From Eustoma russellianum (Eukaryota; Streptophyta; Magnoliopsida; Gentianales; Gentianaceae), in assembly GCA_036186865.1 (NCBI GenBank), contig AP025051.1, positions 22,660,370 through 22,724,369 of the forward strand: DNA of 64,000 nt. The letters run 5' to 3'. Below the pieces are notes generated by a model that did no database searches, had not been told where the DNA came from, and saw only the letters and a program-made list of their open reading frames with translations. A program made the position numbers and the translations under genes. Below, in pieces: positions 34,496-46,759 of the stretch (position 1 is the stretch's first letter; each line of letters begins with the position of its first letter).

Positions 34496-37180
34496 GTTAT
34501 GACGAACACTGAGGTAGAGAAGGTCGGAGACGTAGTTACAGGTGAGATGTTAATTAACCAAGTCCCAGCATACATTCTGTTTGATAGTGGTGCCAGCCAC
34601 TTATTCATCGCCAGAAGATTCGTCAAGAACCTAGATATCCTACCAAAACGGTTCGAGATCCCTTATCGTGTTCAAGCCACCGGCGATCAGGTGCTAGTAT
34701 CCCATTATCAGTACAAGGACTGCCAGTCAGAGATTAATGAGCTTGAGTTCTCTGCAATCCTGATCCCGATCTAGATGTAGGATATCGATATTATTCTGGG
34801 CATGGATTTCATGGCGAGATATAGTGCTACCATCGGCTGCCGCCAGAGACTGGTTAGTATGCAGACATCAGATAAGCGAGAGACCATCTTCTAGGGGGAT
34901 GTCAAATTGAAAAAGTCCTCCAGGAAAATTTATATGACTGCAGCACAGGCTTCTCGGGCGTTGAAGAAAGGAGCCGAGGGTTTTCTTGTATATGTTCTAA
35001 ATGCCAGTGCTGAGACGCCATCGATTGAGGATATTCCAGTGGTGCGAGATTTTAAGGATGTCTTCCCCGATGAGTTACCAGGTTTACCACCGAGCAGGAA
35101 AGTAGAGTTTGAGATCAATCTCATACCCGGAGCCGATCCGATCTCGAAAGCACCATACAGGATGGCACCAACAGAGCTAAAAGAGCTAGAGAGCAGTTCC
35201 AGGGGTTGCTGCACAGGAAGTTCATCAGGCCTAGTGTTCGCCCTGGGGAGCACCAGTATTATTTGTGAAGGAGAAGGACGGTACTATGAGGCTATGTATA
35301 GATTATCGTGAGCTTAATAAGATCCTGATAAAGAATAAATACCCACTACTGATGATCAACGAGTTATTTGATCAGTTGAAGGGTGCCAGGGTATTCTCGA
35401 AGATTGATCTTCCATCAGGCTGCCATCAGTTGAGGATTAAGGCAGAAAACATAGCAAAGACTGCGTTCTGCACTCGATATAGGCACTACGAGTTTCTTGT
35501 GATGCCTTTTGGACTGACGAATGCACCTACGGCCTTCATGGACTTGATGAACACAGTATTCAAGGAACAGTTGGACCATTGTGTGGTATTGTTCATCGAC
35601 GACATCTTGGTGTATTCACCTGATGAGGAGACGCATGTTGAACACTTGCGAGAGGTTTTAAATACTCTCAGAAAGAAGAAGTTGTACGCTAAGTTTAGTA
35701 AGTGCGAATTCTAGTTGAAGAGTGTGACCTTCTTGGGCAATGTGATTTCTGAGGAAGGTATTTCGGTTGACCCAAAGAAGATAGAGGCGATCACAGAATG
35801 ACCCTGACCTACTAACGTCACTGAGGTACGCAGCTTTCTTGGCCTTGCAGGTTATTATCGCAAGGTTGTGGAGGGATTTTTGAGGATTGCTGCACCACTG
35901 AGTCGATTGACTTAGAAAAAGACTAAGTTTGTATGGACCTCCGAGAGTGAGAAAAGCTTTGCAGAGTTGAAGCAGAAATTGACGACTGCACCAGTGTTGG
36001 CACAACCCTCCGGCACTGAAGGATTTGTCATCTACAGCAATGTCTCGAAGAATAGGCTAGGATGCGTGTTAGGGCAGAGCATCAGAGGCCGGGAGGTTTG
36101 ATGTTGCCGTTGGAGATACTAGTGTGGAAATAAGAGCATGTAACAATGGACTTTTTGGTAGATCTCCCTAAAACAAGAAACGACAACGACATATGATCTG
36201 GGTGATTATTAATCGATTGACGAAGTCTGTCCACTTTTTACCAGTGCCGAGTGATGTGACCTTAGAGAGGTTAGTGACGTTGTACATCGATGATATTGTC
36301 AGTTTTCATGGGATCCCAGTTAGCATCGTTTTAGACCGTGATCCGAGATTCACCTTCAGATTTTGGTCAGTATGTTAGAGAAGGTTGAAGACGGAGCTAC
36401 GGTTGAGTACCGCCTTTCATCCAAAGACCGATGGTCAGTCTGATAGGACTATTCAGACTTTAGAGGACATGTTAAGAGAGTGCGCATTGGACTTCAAGAG
36501 GAACTGAGATAGTATGATCAAGTTGATTGAGTTCTCCTATAACAACAGCCACCATAGTGCCATCGGTATGGCACCCTTTGAGACGCTCTATGGACGTAAG
36601 TGCAAGTCACCCTGTTCATTGGGACGGGGGTGGCGAGCGTACTATTACCTATCCTGAGTTGGCCAAACAGACTAGAGAGAATGTAAAGTTGATACGTGAT
36701 AGGCTCAAGGTTGCGCAAGACAGAAGTAAGAGTTGGGCGGATTCAATGAGGCATCCTTTAGAATTCGCTGTGGGCGAGAAGGTTATTTGAGAGTGTCGCC
36801 TATGAAAGGGGTTTCACGATTTGGTTTGAAGGATAAGCTGAGGCCTCGCTACATTGGCCCATATGAGGTACTCGAGACGGTCGGTACCTTGGCCTACCGA
36901 TTAGCGTTACCCCCTGCCTTAGCTCAGGTTCACAGCGTGTTTCATGTTTCTCAGTTGAGGACATATGTTCCGGATCCGAGCCATGTTGTAGATGCGCCAC
37001 CATTGAGAATTCGACTGGACATGACCTATGAGGAGACTCCTATCAGGGATCGCAAAGACCAAGTATTGAGACACCAGGTTATCCCTTATCTTAACCATTG
37101 GACAAATCACACCGAGCACGAGGCGACTTAAGAGCTCGAGGAGTAGATGCAGGAGCGCAATCTGTACCTCTTCGAATAAG
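34496..37180 (+). pseudogene. Tekay B pol (protease, RT, integrase), about 0.7 kb deleted
   Basis: Protease: FDSGASHLF at about 34580. RT: LCIDYRELNK near 35290, VMPFGLTNAP near 35500, LFIDDILVYS near 35590, then LGCVLGQ of RNase H near 36057. At about 36090 the frame jumps to the integrase (HVTMDFLVDLPKTR near 36140). About 0.7 kb present in Tekay F, from RNase H to the integrase zinc finger, is missing. The integrase core and chromodomain-like tail (to about 37180) carry several stops. At the two intron sites of Tekay F (VVTG/EM near 34536 and RLG/CVL near 36057) this copy is continuous. Confidence 0.85.
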
Positions 37181-37187
37181 GTACGCC

Positions 37188-37225
37188 AAGTTTCGAGGAT
37201 GAAACTTCTTGTAAGGTGGGTTGGA
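37188..37225 (+). promoter_or_regulatory. Pre-PPT hairpin and polypurine tract, Tekay B
   Basis: AAGTTTC/GAAACTT stem at 37188-37207, followed by AAGGTGGGTTGGA up to the 3' LTR. The same arrangement occurs in Tekay C (51580-51615) and F (63307-63344). Confidence 0.75.
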
Positions 37226-39730
37226 TGTTACAACCGGTAGTTAAACAAAATAAATAATAAATAAAAAATGAAGATGATAAATGCTAGTCTACCTAGGGTT
37301 TAGGAATTAGGATAGAATTACATGGAAAACCTATATCAATAGGAAACTAAAATATATCTTGCATGGAATATGCTAATTATCCTAGAAAAAAATACCTAAA
37401 TTATCTATTCTACAATCATGTATATAATATACCTAGCCTAATCAAATTACACACACACACAACTTGCAATTCAGCCGTCCCTATAGCTGAAGAAAAAAAA
37501 GGCGTTGCCATCACTAGGGCAACAAAAGGAAAAAGAAAAAGAAAAACAATTTATTTCATTTGCATTTTTCAAACCATTCACCTTTTGCAATAGGAAGAAA
37601 AAGAAAAAAAAATAAGTGCAGCCCTTGTTTTGCACTTCAACCGAGGTTAGAAGGAAAAGAATCACGTAGCTAATTTGCCAAAAAAGTAGGTGCCTCTTCT
37701 CCCTTAAACGGGTATAATACATGCATGCTTTGATGATATATTTATATGATTCGTTGTTTTTATTTGTTTAATATGTGAATTTTGTCTTGTTTTATATGGG
37801 AAAGCATGAGATGTATTGTTTATGGTTTTATGTGTATGTGCGTGTGTATTGAAATTCATGGTTGTTGTGATTCAGATTGGGAACACCATGAATGAAATCA
37901 AAAGGTTGAATATTTTCACACTTAGGGTTCTTTAAAATTGCGTTTTGGCCTTAGAATAAGTTCATCTAGCCCGGAATAGGTTGGGATTGGGTTGAAAGTC
38001 AAAAAACGGGTATGACGGATGCGTTTCAAGGGGTGGCACGTGGGGCCCACGCGCGGCCCCTGACGGCGCGTCCGGACACATGATGACGTGTCCACTCTCA
38101 AAAGTTGCATCTCGTTATAACGAGTCCAATGCAACTGGTTTGAGGTCAATCGGAGTTAAAACGAAGATTTTATAAAGGTTAGAAGGAAATATAATTTAAT
38201 ATAAAAAAATAAAAAAATAGAGGGAAAATGTTGTTGGACCAGCCTGGCTGCCGGACCGGACCGGATGGCCAGCGGACCGGATCAGGCAGCAGGCCGGCCT
38301 AAACCAGAAATTAAAAAAATTAAATCTGAAAATTAATTTTTGAAAGGAATAAATGATAAATAATTAATTAAAATTAGTTTAAAATTTCAGAAAAATATAT
38401 TTATTTATCAGAAAATTCTAACTAAATTGCAGAAAATATAAAAGGTTAAAATTAAATTATTTCCACTTAATTTCTGAATTTTGGTAAATGTAAATAATTA
38501 AAAATAATTAGTAATAAATGGAGTTAAATAAGGGAAAATTAGTAGAAAATTCTAGAAAATTAATACAAGCTAAGGAAAAATAAGGGGGATGATAGATGAT
38601 ATCTTTCAATGTTCTTAAAATTTACTAAACTAAATATTGAGTACCGGAGATGGTGAGGATGGGCGTACGGGCCCCAGACGACTAAATATTGAGTGTCGGA
38701 GTTGGTGAGGATGGGCGTACGGGCCTTAGGCGACTTTTGTTGTTGCATTTATGGCACGTGCATTTGCATTTGGAGTGGATTGAGAGTACGAGTCTCAGAC
38801 GCTCGAGTGAAGTGGACCATGGTGTACGGGCCATGAGTATGCGGTTGTGATGGATCATGGTGTAGGGCCATAGATACTTGGTTATGGTGGATCATGGTGT
38901 ACGTGCCATGGGCATCTGTTATGGTAGATCGTGGTGTACGGGCCACGGGCATCGGTTGGGGTGGATCGTGGTGTACGGGCCACGGGCATCCGCAAGGGTG
39001 GATTGTAGTGTACGGGCTACAGGCATCTAGTCAATCCCGGGATCATGCATTGCATATAGGTCTAGGGGCATATTGCATGACATGGTTCTCGTTGCGTGTG
39101 ACACATTGATTGAGCATGCATCACGTACTTGCGTATTTTTATGTGGAGTGCTTTACTTACCGCATTTACTTTATCTTATGCGTGTTATCTTATATTTATG
39201 TGCTATGTGGTTTTATCTTATATTTATGTGCTATGTGGTTTTATCTTATATTTATGTGCTATGTGGTTATATCATGTCTATATGCTATGTGGCTATATCA
39301 TTTCGGTATGTACGTTTTGTATTTGTTTGAGGCGGGCATCTACTGGGTGATTTTTGTCACTCATCCCTACTTCCCAGGTGAGCTGGATGAGGACTATGAG
39401 CACATCTTCGTTGAGGACGGGATGGACATAGCAGAGTGGGCTGGTTGAGAGCTGCAGCTAGGATATGAGGGGACTCTGCAGCTATTTTGTTTTTATTTAT
39501 ACTTTGAGGATTTTCCACATACTACTTTACTACTTTTATCCCAAGAATTTTTATTTAGCAGTGTAATGACGGTTATTGGAGTTAATATATGTTATGGTTT
39601 ACGTTTACGCGAAAAACATTTCTACGTAATTTTGACAAGTAAGAGATTGATTCGACGCTTTGTATTCTCCTTAGTGAGATACGGCGGGTGCACTGTTCCT
39701 GATGTTAGGGCTCGAGAGCGGGGCGCTACA
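37226..39730 (+). mobile_element. 3' LTR of Tekay element B
   Basis: 2,505 bp, ends GGGGCGCTACA at 39730 and is not followed by a primer site. The hairpin array is at 38655-39028 with arm changes of its own: the unit reading TGTGG/CTACG in the 5' LTR is CGTGG/CCACG here, so pairing is restored to Watson-Crick. Confidence 0.92.
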
Positions 39731-40043
39731 GACACAAACCAGATGTGTGAGACTATGGAGACTACTATTATTCACGCAACAAGAGAAACTCTTGGGTTAA
39801 CAACAAGAAAGACAACCGTACATAAAGAGTCGTGTTGGTGGAACGAAGATGTCCAACAAAAAATAAGAGATAAAACAAACTTTTACCGAGCTGTTATGCT
39901 GCACAGACGAGGAGGAGAAAGTGAAATTGAGGGAGGATTGTAAAATCGGTAGGAAGGAGGCAAAGAAGGCAGTGGCGGAGGCAAAGACCGCAGCCTATAA
40001 AAAGATGTACTAAAGACTAGAAACAAAAGGCGGAGAGCATGTT
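39731..40043 (+). pseudogene. RTE LINE fragment (between endonuclease and RT)
   Basis: Encodes the RTE linker region: TNQMCETM, ARETLG-like, CWWNEDVQQKI near 39835, then a Lys/Ala-rich stretch ending in LETKGGEH-like sequence in a shifted frame. It is cut on the left by the Tekay B LTR and on the right by CRM-like element B at about 40040. An open frame starting inside the LTR at 39566 runs into it by chance. Confidence 0.65.
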
Positions 40044-43000
40044 ATGTTCAAGATTGATCATTCCCATCCCTATAGGTTATCTTGGCTAAATGATTGTGGT
40101 GAGATTCATGTGTCTAAACAAGTTCTGATTTCTTTATCTATTGGCGGCTACAAAGATGAAATTTTGTGTGATGTAGCTCCTATGCATGCTAGTCATATTT
40201 TGTTAGGTAGACCTTGGCAATTTGACAAGCATGTTATTTATGATGGTAGATTGAACATGTATGCTTTTACTTTTAATGGCAAAAAGTTTAAGTTGCATGC
40301 ATTGTCTCCACATAAAGTTTATGAGGATGCTAAGAGGATGAAAAAGAACCATTCAGATCCTAAGGAAAAGGAGGCTGAAAAAAGGTTCTTAGAGGTTCTT
40401 AAAAAGGAGAGAAGAAGCCTTTTGGAGGCCACAAACTCCTCGGCCAAGGGTACACAACCCACGGCCCAAATCAGTCCACCCTCACCCACGGTTCAAACAC
40501 TTTCACAAGCATCCACCCCACAAATTTCACGTCCACCTAAGAAGCATGCTTTCTTTGCAAAATCTCGTGAAGTTACCCATGCATTGTATGATAATAAAAC
40601 TGTTTTGGTGATGCTTTACAAAGATAGTGTTGCATGCTTGTTTTCTAAGAATGACTTACCATCTACCTTGCCTAGTGGTGTTGTTTCTTTGTTGGAAGAA
40701 TTTGCAGATTTGTTTCCTGAGGAGGAACCACACGGGTTGCCACCGTTGAGAGGGATTGAGCACCACATTGACTTTGTTCCAAGGGCTGTCCTGCCTAATA
40801 GGCCAGCTTATAGGGCCAATCCGGAGGAAACAAAGGAAATACAAAGGCAAGTGGAGGATCTCTTAGCCAAGGAGAAGGTAAGGGAAAGTATGAGTCCAAG
40901 TGCAGTGCCAGTCATCCTTGTTCCAAAAAAAGACGGCACTTGGAGGATGTGTACAGATTGTAGGGCCATCAACAAAATCACTGTAAAGTATAGGTACCCC
41001 ATTCCTAGACTTGATGATATGCTTGATATGTTGCATGGTTCACAATGGTATACGAAAATTGATTTGAAAAGTGGTTACTTTCAAGTGAGGATAAGAGAGG
41101 GTGATGAATGGAAAACAGCTTTTAAAACTAAATTTGGATTGTATGAATGGTTAGTTATGCCTTTTGGGTTAACTAATGCACCTAGTACATTCATGAGGCT
41201 AATGAATGAAGTTTTGAGAGCTTTTATTGGGAAGTTTGTTGTGGTTTATTTTGATGACATCTTGATCTATTCTAAAACCTTAGAAGAGCATTTAGATCAC
41301 ATAAGAGCTGTTTTTGAAAAGCTAAGAAAAGAAAAACTTTATGCTAACTTTAAGAAATGTTCTTTTTGTTTGGACAAAGTTGTTTTTCTTGGTTTTGTAA
41401 TCAGTTCTGCAGGGGTTGAAATGGATCAAGACAAGGTGAAATCCATCCTTGAATGGCCTACACCAAAGAGTGTGGGAGAAGTGAGGAGTTTTCATGGTTT
41501 GGCAGGTTTTTATAGGCGGTTTGTCAAGGACTTTTCAACCGTAGCCGCACCATTGAATGAGATAGTCAAGAAGGAGGTTGGATTCCATTGGGGGGAAGCC
41601 CAACAAAGGGCGTTTGATGAGCTTAAAAGACGTCTCACTACAGCACCTATCTTGAAGTTGCCAAACTTTGATGATACATTTGAGATAGAGTGTGATGCAA
41701 GTGGCGTAGGAATTGGAGCTGTTCTAACCCAAGGTAAGCATCCTATTGCTTATTTTAGTGAAAAGTTGAAAGGTGCTGCATTGAACTATCCTACTTATGA
41801 TAAGGAGTTGTATGCTTTGGTAAGGTCCTTACAAACTTGGCAACACTACTTGCAACCCAAAGAGTTTGTCATTCATACTGATCATGAAAGTTTGAAGTAC
41901 CTTAAAAGTCAAGGAAAACTGAATAAGAGGCATGCAAAGTGGGTTGAGTTTATTGAGCAATTTCCTTATGTCATTAAGTATAAGCAAGGAAAAGATAACA
42001 TAGTTGCTGATGCTTTGTCTAGAAGGTATACTTTGATTACTAAGTTGTCTTCACACTTGCTTGGCTTTGAATTTGTTAAGGAATTGTATAAGGATGATTC
42101 TGATTTTGCTTCCATTTATGATGCATGTGTTGATTCTCCTTTTGGTAAATTTTATTTGCATGATGGCTATTTGTTTAAGGAGAAACGATTATGCATTCCT
42201 AAGGGATCAATGCGTGAATTGTTGGTTAAGGAAGCACATGGGGGCGGGTTAATGGGACACTTTGGAGTTTTTAAAACTTTAGAAACTTTAAAGGAACATT
42301 TCTTTTGGCCTCACATGAAATCAGATGTTGCCAAGGCTTGTAGTAGTTGCATCACTTGTAGGCAAGCTAAGTCCAAAACACAACCTCATGGTTTGTACAC
42401 ACCCTTGGACGTACCTAGTGCACCTTGGGAGGACATTTCTATGGACTTTGTTCTTGGCTTACCTAGATCAAAAGGTGGTAGAGATAGTGTCTTTGTTGTG
42501 GTAGACAGATTCTCTAAGATGGCACACTTTATTGCTTGTCACAAAGTAGATGATGCTTCTTACATTGCAAATCTATTCTTTAAAGAAGTTGTTCGGTTGC
42601 ATGGCATGCCTAAAACAATTGTTAGTGATAGGGACAGTAAATTCTTGAGTCATTTTTGGCGTGTACTTTGGAGCAAGTTGGGAACTAAGCTTTTGTTTTC
42701 TACTACTGCACATCCACAAACAGATGGCCAAACTGAAGTGGTAAATCGACCTTGTCACAAATGTTGCGTGCTTTAATCCAAAGCAATCTGAAAAATTGGG
42801 AAGAATGTTTACCACATATTGAGTTTGCTTACAATAGGGCTGTTCATAGTGGGTCTTTGTATTCCCCTTTTGAAGTTGTCTATGGTTTTCTACCCCACTC
42901 CCCACTTGATTTGTTGCCTATTCCAATTGATGAGCGTACTAGCATGGATGGTAAACAACGAGCTGAAATGATCAAAAAGTTGCATGAAAAAGTTAAACTT

Positions 43001-43522
43001 CAACTTGAACGAAAGAATAGACAGTATGCCAAACAAGCTAACAAGCATAGAAAAGATGTTGTGTTTTATCCTGGAGATCTTGTTTGGTTGCATTTAAGGA
43101 AGGAACGATTTCCTACGGAGAGGAAGTCCAAGCTTATGCCTCGAGGAGATGGACCTTTTAAGGTCATTCAAAAGGTTGGTCCAAATGCTTACGTGCTTGA
43201 TCTTCCTCCAGACAGGTATGGTTCAGTTTCTAACACCTTCAATGTAAGTGATCTTTTCCCTTTTGAGCATTTTTATCTTGATGATTCGAGGGCGAATCCT
43301 TTTGAGGAGGGGGGGATTGATGAGGCTGAGGAGCAGCCCCCTAATGAGGAGCTTGCACAAGGTGCCCTTAACCATAAGGGACCTTTGACAAGGAGCCAAA
43401 CCAAGAGGATTAATGGTTTTCAACTTGGTATTGATGTTGGCTCTTTTCTAACCAAACATGTGCAAGATGAACCAATGGATGTTCCTCCTAAATGGGTGCT
43501 CATTGTTGAGCTTAAGAACTGA
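40044..43522 (+). pseudogene. CRM-like chromovirus B pol, 5'-truncated, one frameshift
   Basis: One frame of 910 codons (40044-42776), then a one-base shift near 42755 into a second frame that ends at 43522. It begins inside the protease region (PYRLSWLNDCGE), so the protease active site and gag are missing. RT: LVPKKDGTWRMCTDCRAIN near 40920, VMPFGLTNAP near 41155, catalytic YFDDILIYS near 41248. RNase H: ECDASGVGIGAVL near 41690 and HTDHESLKYL near 41875. Integrase: CSSCITCRQ zinc finger near 42340, MDFVLGLPRS near 42440, VSDRDSKFLSHFW near 42620 and HPQTDGQTEVVNR near 42710. The last ~68 codons lie inside the 3' LTR. A single frameshift and no other stops indicate a young or selected copy. 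The 5' joint with an RTE fragment is abnormal. Confidence 0.88.
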
Positions 43523-44716
43523 TTATCCAATGATAGTCAGTCCGCTTGTTGGTGCCGTTTCTGTGGCTTTTAGTTGTCTTTTCGTTTGCTTCTTTTAAAG
43601 TTTGTTAGAATACTTATGTTTGGTGTATGAGTGTGTTTTGTAGGTGTTACAAGTCTTGGATCAAACGTTTTGAGCTTTGGAAAGGAGGGCTTCTCAGATT
43701 TGGACCAAGCTTGTCCATACAAGGCTGTTTTGTGATTTTGGGCTTTCAAACGACATTTTGAGTGCATGGAACCAGCTGGACCTTGAAGAAGACTTAATTT
43801 AGAGCATCTTTCATGTTTTGGGTTTTGTCAAAATCAGTCCACAAAAATAGTTACAAGAGTTGCAAGGAAGAAGTCCAAAACAAGCCAATTGTGCAAATTA
43901 GGGTTTCCGTCTTCTTGAGAGGGTGGCAGCCGCCTAGGCATCTTCAAGTGCAATTAAGAGAGCTTCTAGAATGTCATAAATCAGATTGGAATGATTGGAA
44001 TGAATTATGGAGCCATAATTGAAGATTTGGAAGCAAATAAGGAGATAATTCAAGTGAGGGAAACTTACCAAAATTAAGAAATCTGATTTGGTATCTCAAG
44101 GGGGCTGAATGGCGTTTTAATGGAGGCAATGGATGCACAAGGCAAGTTCTAGAATGATGGTTAATAATGCAATAATTGGTGATTGAGACAATAATTGAGG
44201 ATTTGCCAAGAGAAGGGAACTTACCTAAATTAACAAAATTCAGCTTCTTGCATAACAAAGGAAGGAGGCGCCAACATGGGGTCTTCCCAAGAAACCCTAG
44301 CCGTTTTTATGAGAGTGTTTTACAAGACTTGTAATCATATAAATAGATCACTTAGCATTTCTTTGAGTAGTTAGACTATTTTTCATCATTGAACTAAAAA
44401 CCCTAGTGTTTTATGTTATCTTTTGTTCTTGAGTTTTCTTGAATAAAAGTTTGTGTTTTTCCTTTGGTTTACACATATCTAAATCAAGGCTAGACCCAAT
44501 TAAGGATTGTGTGTTCCTTGTTGGTGATCCACAATCCAAGGATTAGGAGTGACTGGTTGGATTGAGCGGATTGAAACACACATAACCAAACGAATTTGGA
44601 GGCTTGAGGGAAGGTGGTTGCTTGGCACCATTGTCCATCACATTCAAGGCTTGAAGGACGTTTGGAGAGTGAAGAAAGATCGGGACAACATTAACATACG
44701 AACCATATTCGTATCA
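43318..44716 (+). mobile_element. 3' LTR of CRM-like element B
   Basis: Starts TGATGAGG after the tract GAGGAGGGGGGGAT and ends ATTCGTATCA at 44716. The TATA-like ATAAATAG at about 44338 suggests the promoter. The pol stop codon (43520-43522) lies inside it. The next base starts a copia RT region, so this element inserted into the Sirevirus-like element. Confidence 0.78.
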
Positions 44717-44718
44717 AA

Positions 44719-46484
44719 TTGAAACCCGTGTTGAATGAAGATGATGGTACATTTGATATGCATGACATAAATGACACACTAGACATGCATGATCACTTAG
44801 AAATGCATGATAACATAGAAAGTAATCAACCAAGATGGCATAGAGATCACCCACATGATCTCATCATAGGCGACATCACTCACGGTGTGCGACCACGTAG
44901 AAGAATTACTTCGGATGAAATAAATCAATTTCATGCTATGATTTCCGAAATTGAACCCAAAAATGTGCATGATGCTTTGAGTGATTCTTTTTGGATTGAT
45001 GCTATGCATGATGAGCTAAATCAATTCGTTAGAAATGATGTATGGGACTTAGTGCCACGACCACAAGATAAGACCATAATAGGCACAAAGTGGGTGTTTA
45101 GGAATAAAATGAATGAAGAAGGAAAGGTCGTTAGAAATAAAGCTAGACTTGTAGCACAAGGCTATAATCAAGAAGAAGGAATTGACTATGATGAAACTTT
45201 TGCACCCGTAGCATGTTTAGAAGCTATACGACTCTTACTTGCTATTACTTGCATGAAAGATTTCAAATTGTATCAAATGGACGTAAAAAGTGCATTCCTA
45301 AATGGATTTATACAAGAAGAGGTATACGTGAAGAAACCACCCGGTTTTGAAGATTTGAAACATCCCGATCACATGTACAAACTAAAGAAGGCACTATACG
45401 GACTAAAGCAAGCACCGAGAGCATGGTATGATCGTTTTGCTACTTTCCTTTTAGAAAATGATTTTAAACGAGGTACTATAGATAGTACACTATTTTTGAA
45501 ACAAGATAAAATGGATTTACTTATTATTCAAATCTACGTTGATGACATTATTTTCGGTTCTACCTCACATAGACTTGTTGAAGATTTTGAAAATTGCATG
45601 AAATCCGAATTTGAAATGTCTATGGTTGGTGAACTTAACTATTTTCTTGGCTTGGAGATTAAGCAAACGAGTAAAGGCATTCACATAAGTCAAGCTAAAT
45701 ATATAAATGACATGATTAATAAGTTCAATTTTGAAAATTTGAAACCATACCCCACTCCTATGAGTGTCACCACCAAATTGGATAAGGATGAACATGGTAA
45801 AGGTTTTGACAATGCTTTATATCGGTCTATGATTGGTTCTTTGCTATATTTAACTGCTAGTAGGCCTGATATCATGTTCAGTGTATGCATGTGTGCACGT
45901 TTTCAGAGTCAACCTAAGGTGTCTCACTATAATACGGTAAAAAGAATATTCCGTTATATTAAGCACACGCGCACCTTAGGAATTTGGTATGATAAAGATT
46001 CCGAATTTAACTTACATGCTTATACTGATGCAGATTACGGTGGCTGTAAAATAGATATGAAGAGCACGAGTGGCACTTGCCAATTTATAGGAAACTCGCT
46101 CATTTCATGGTTTTCCAAAAAGCAAGCAAGCGTTGCTTTGTCCACTACTGAGGCCAAGTACATGGCACTTAGCCTTTGTTGCACACAGTTGCTGTGGATA
46201 AAACAACAACTTTCGGACTTTGGAATTACCGTAAATAGAATTCCTATATACTGTGATAGTATGAGTGCCATTAATCTGTCTAAGAACCCATGTTACACTC
46301 TAAGGCTAAGCATATAGAAGTACGCTATCACTTTCTTCGTGATCACGTAAACAATGGTGATATCGTCATAGATCACGTACGCACAGAAGCACAAGTAGCG
46401 GATATCTTTACAAAAGCCTTAAATCAAGCCACGTATGAATCTCTTCGTTCTAAATTAGGCATGATTTCAGCTGATATGATTTGA
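44719..46484 (+). pseudogene. Sirevirus-like copia pol, C-terminal part (RT, RNase H), one frameshift
   Basis: Open frame 44719-46317 continues, after a one-base shift near 46290, to 46484. The N-terminal residues are the acidic/His-rich linker between integrase and RT. RT: GTKWVFRNK near 45085, YDETFAPVACLEAIR near 45188, YQMDVKSAFLNGF near 45275, LYGLKQAPRAWYDR near 45400, catalytic YVDDIIFGS near 45535. RNase H: YTDADYGGC near 46022, STTEAKYMAL near 46143, then KHIEVRYHFLRDH and ADIFTKAL near 46408. Motifs fit the SIRE/Maximus (Sirevirus) lineage. Gag, protease and integrase are missing because CRM-like element B sits at the left edge and its far side is lost. Confidence 0.88.
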
Positions 46485-46547
46485 TTTGACGTGATTTGAT
46501 TTTCTTTCCTTATTTACAGGCTTCTTTTGATTTACTTTCCAAAATAA

Positions 46548-46759
46548 AGGGGGAGAGAAAGCATGATTTAAGGGGGAGAGAGATAATACTGATTGCATAA
46601 ATGGGAGAGAGATACTAATTGATACTGATTGCATAAATCAAGGGGGAGCGGATTTGAAATTTTAAATTCAAATTTCAAATTTATGCATGATTGAAGGGGG
46701 AGCGATAGGATTTAAATCATGTGCATAGGTTATTTTGAAAATCATCAAAAGGGGGAGAT
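46548..46759 (+). promoter_or_regulatory. Multiplied polypurine-tract motifs before the Sirevirus-like 3' LTR
   Basis: AAGGGGGAG-like tracts occur near 46548, 46570, 46637, 46693 and 46748; the last directly precedes the LTR start at 46760. Multiple PPT-like copies at this place are a known Sirevirus feature. Short direct repeats (ATACTGATTGCATAAAT twice near 46590-46640) lie between them. Confidence 0.8.

Noticed and set aside
39566..39943. Open frame spanning the Tekay B LTR end and an RTE fragment
   Set aside because: A chance fusion of non-coding LTR with a LINE remnant, with no start-site or expression evidence.
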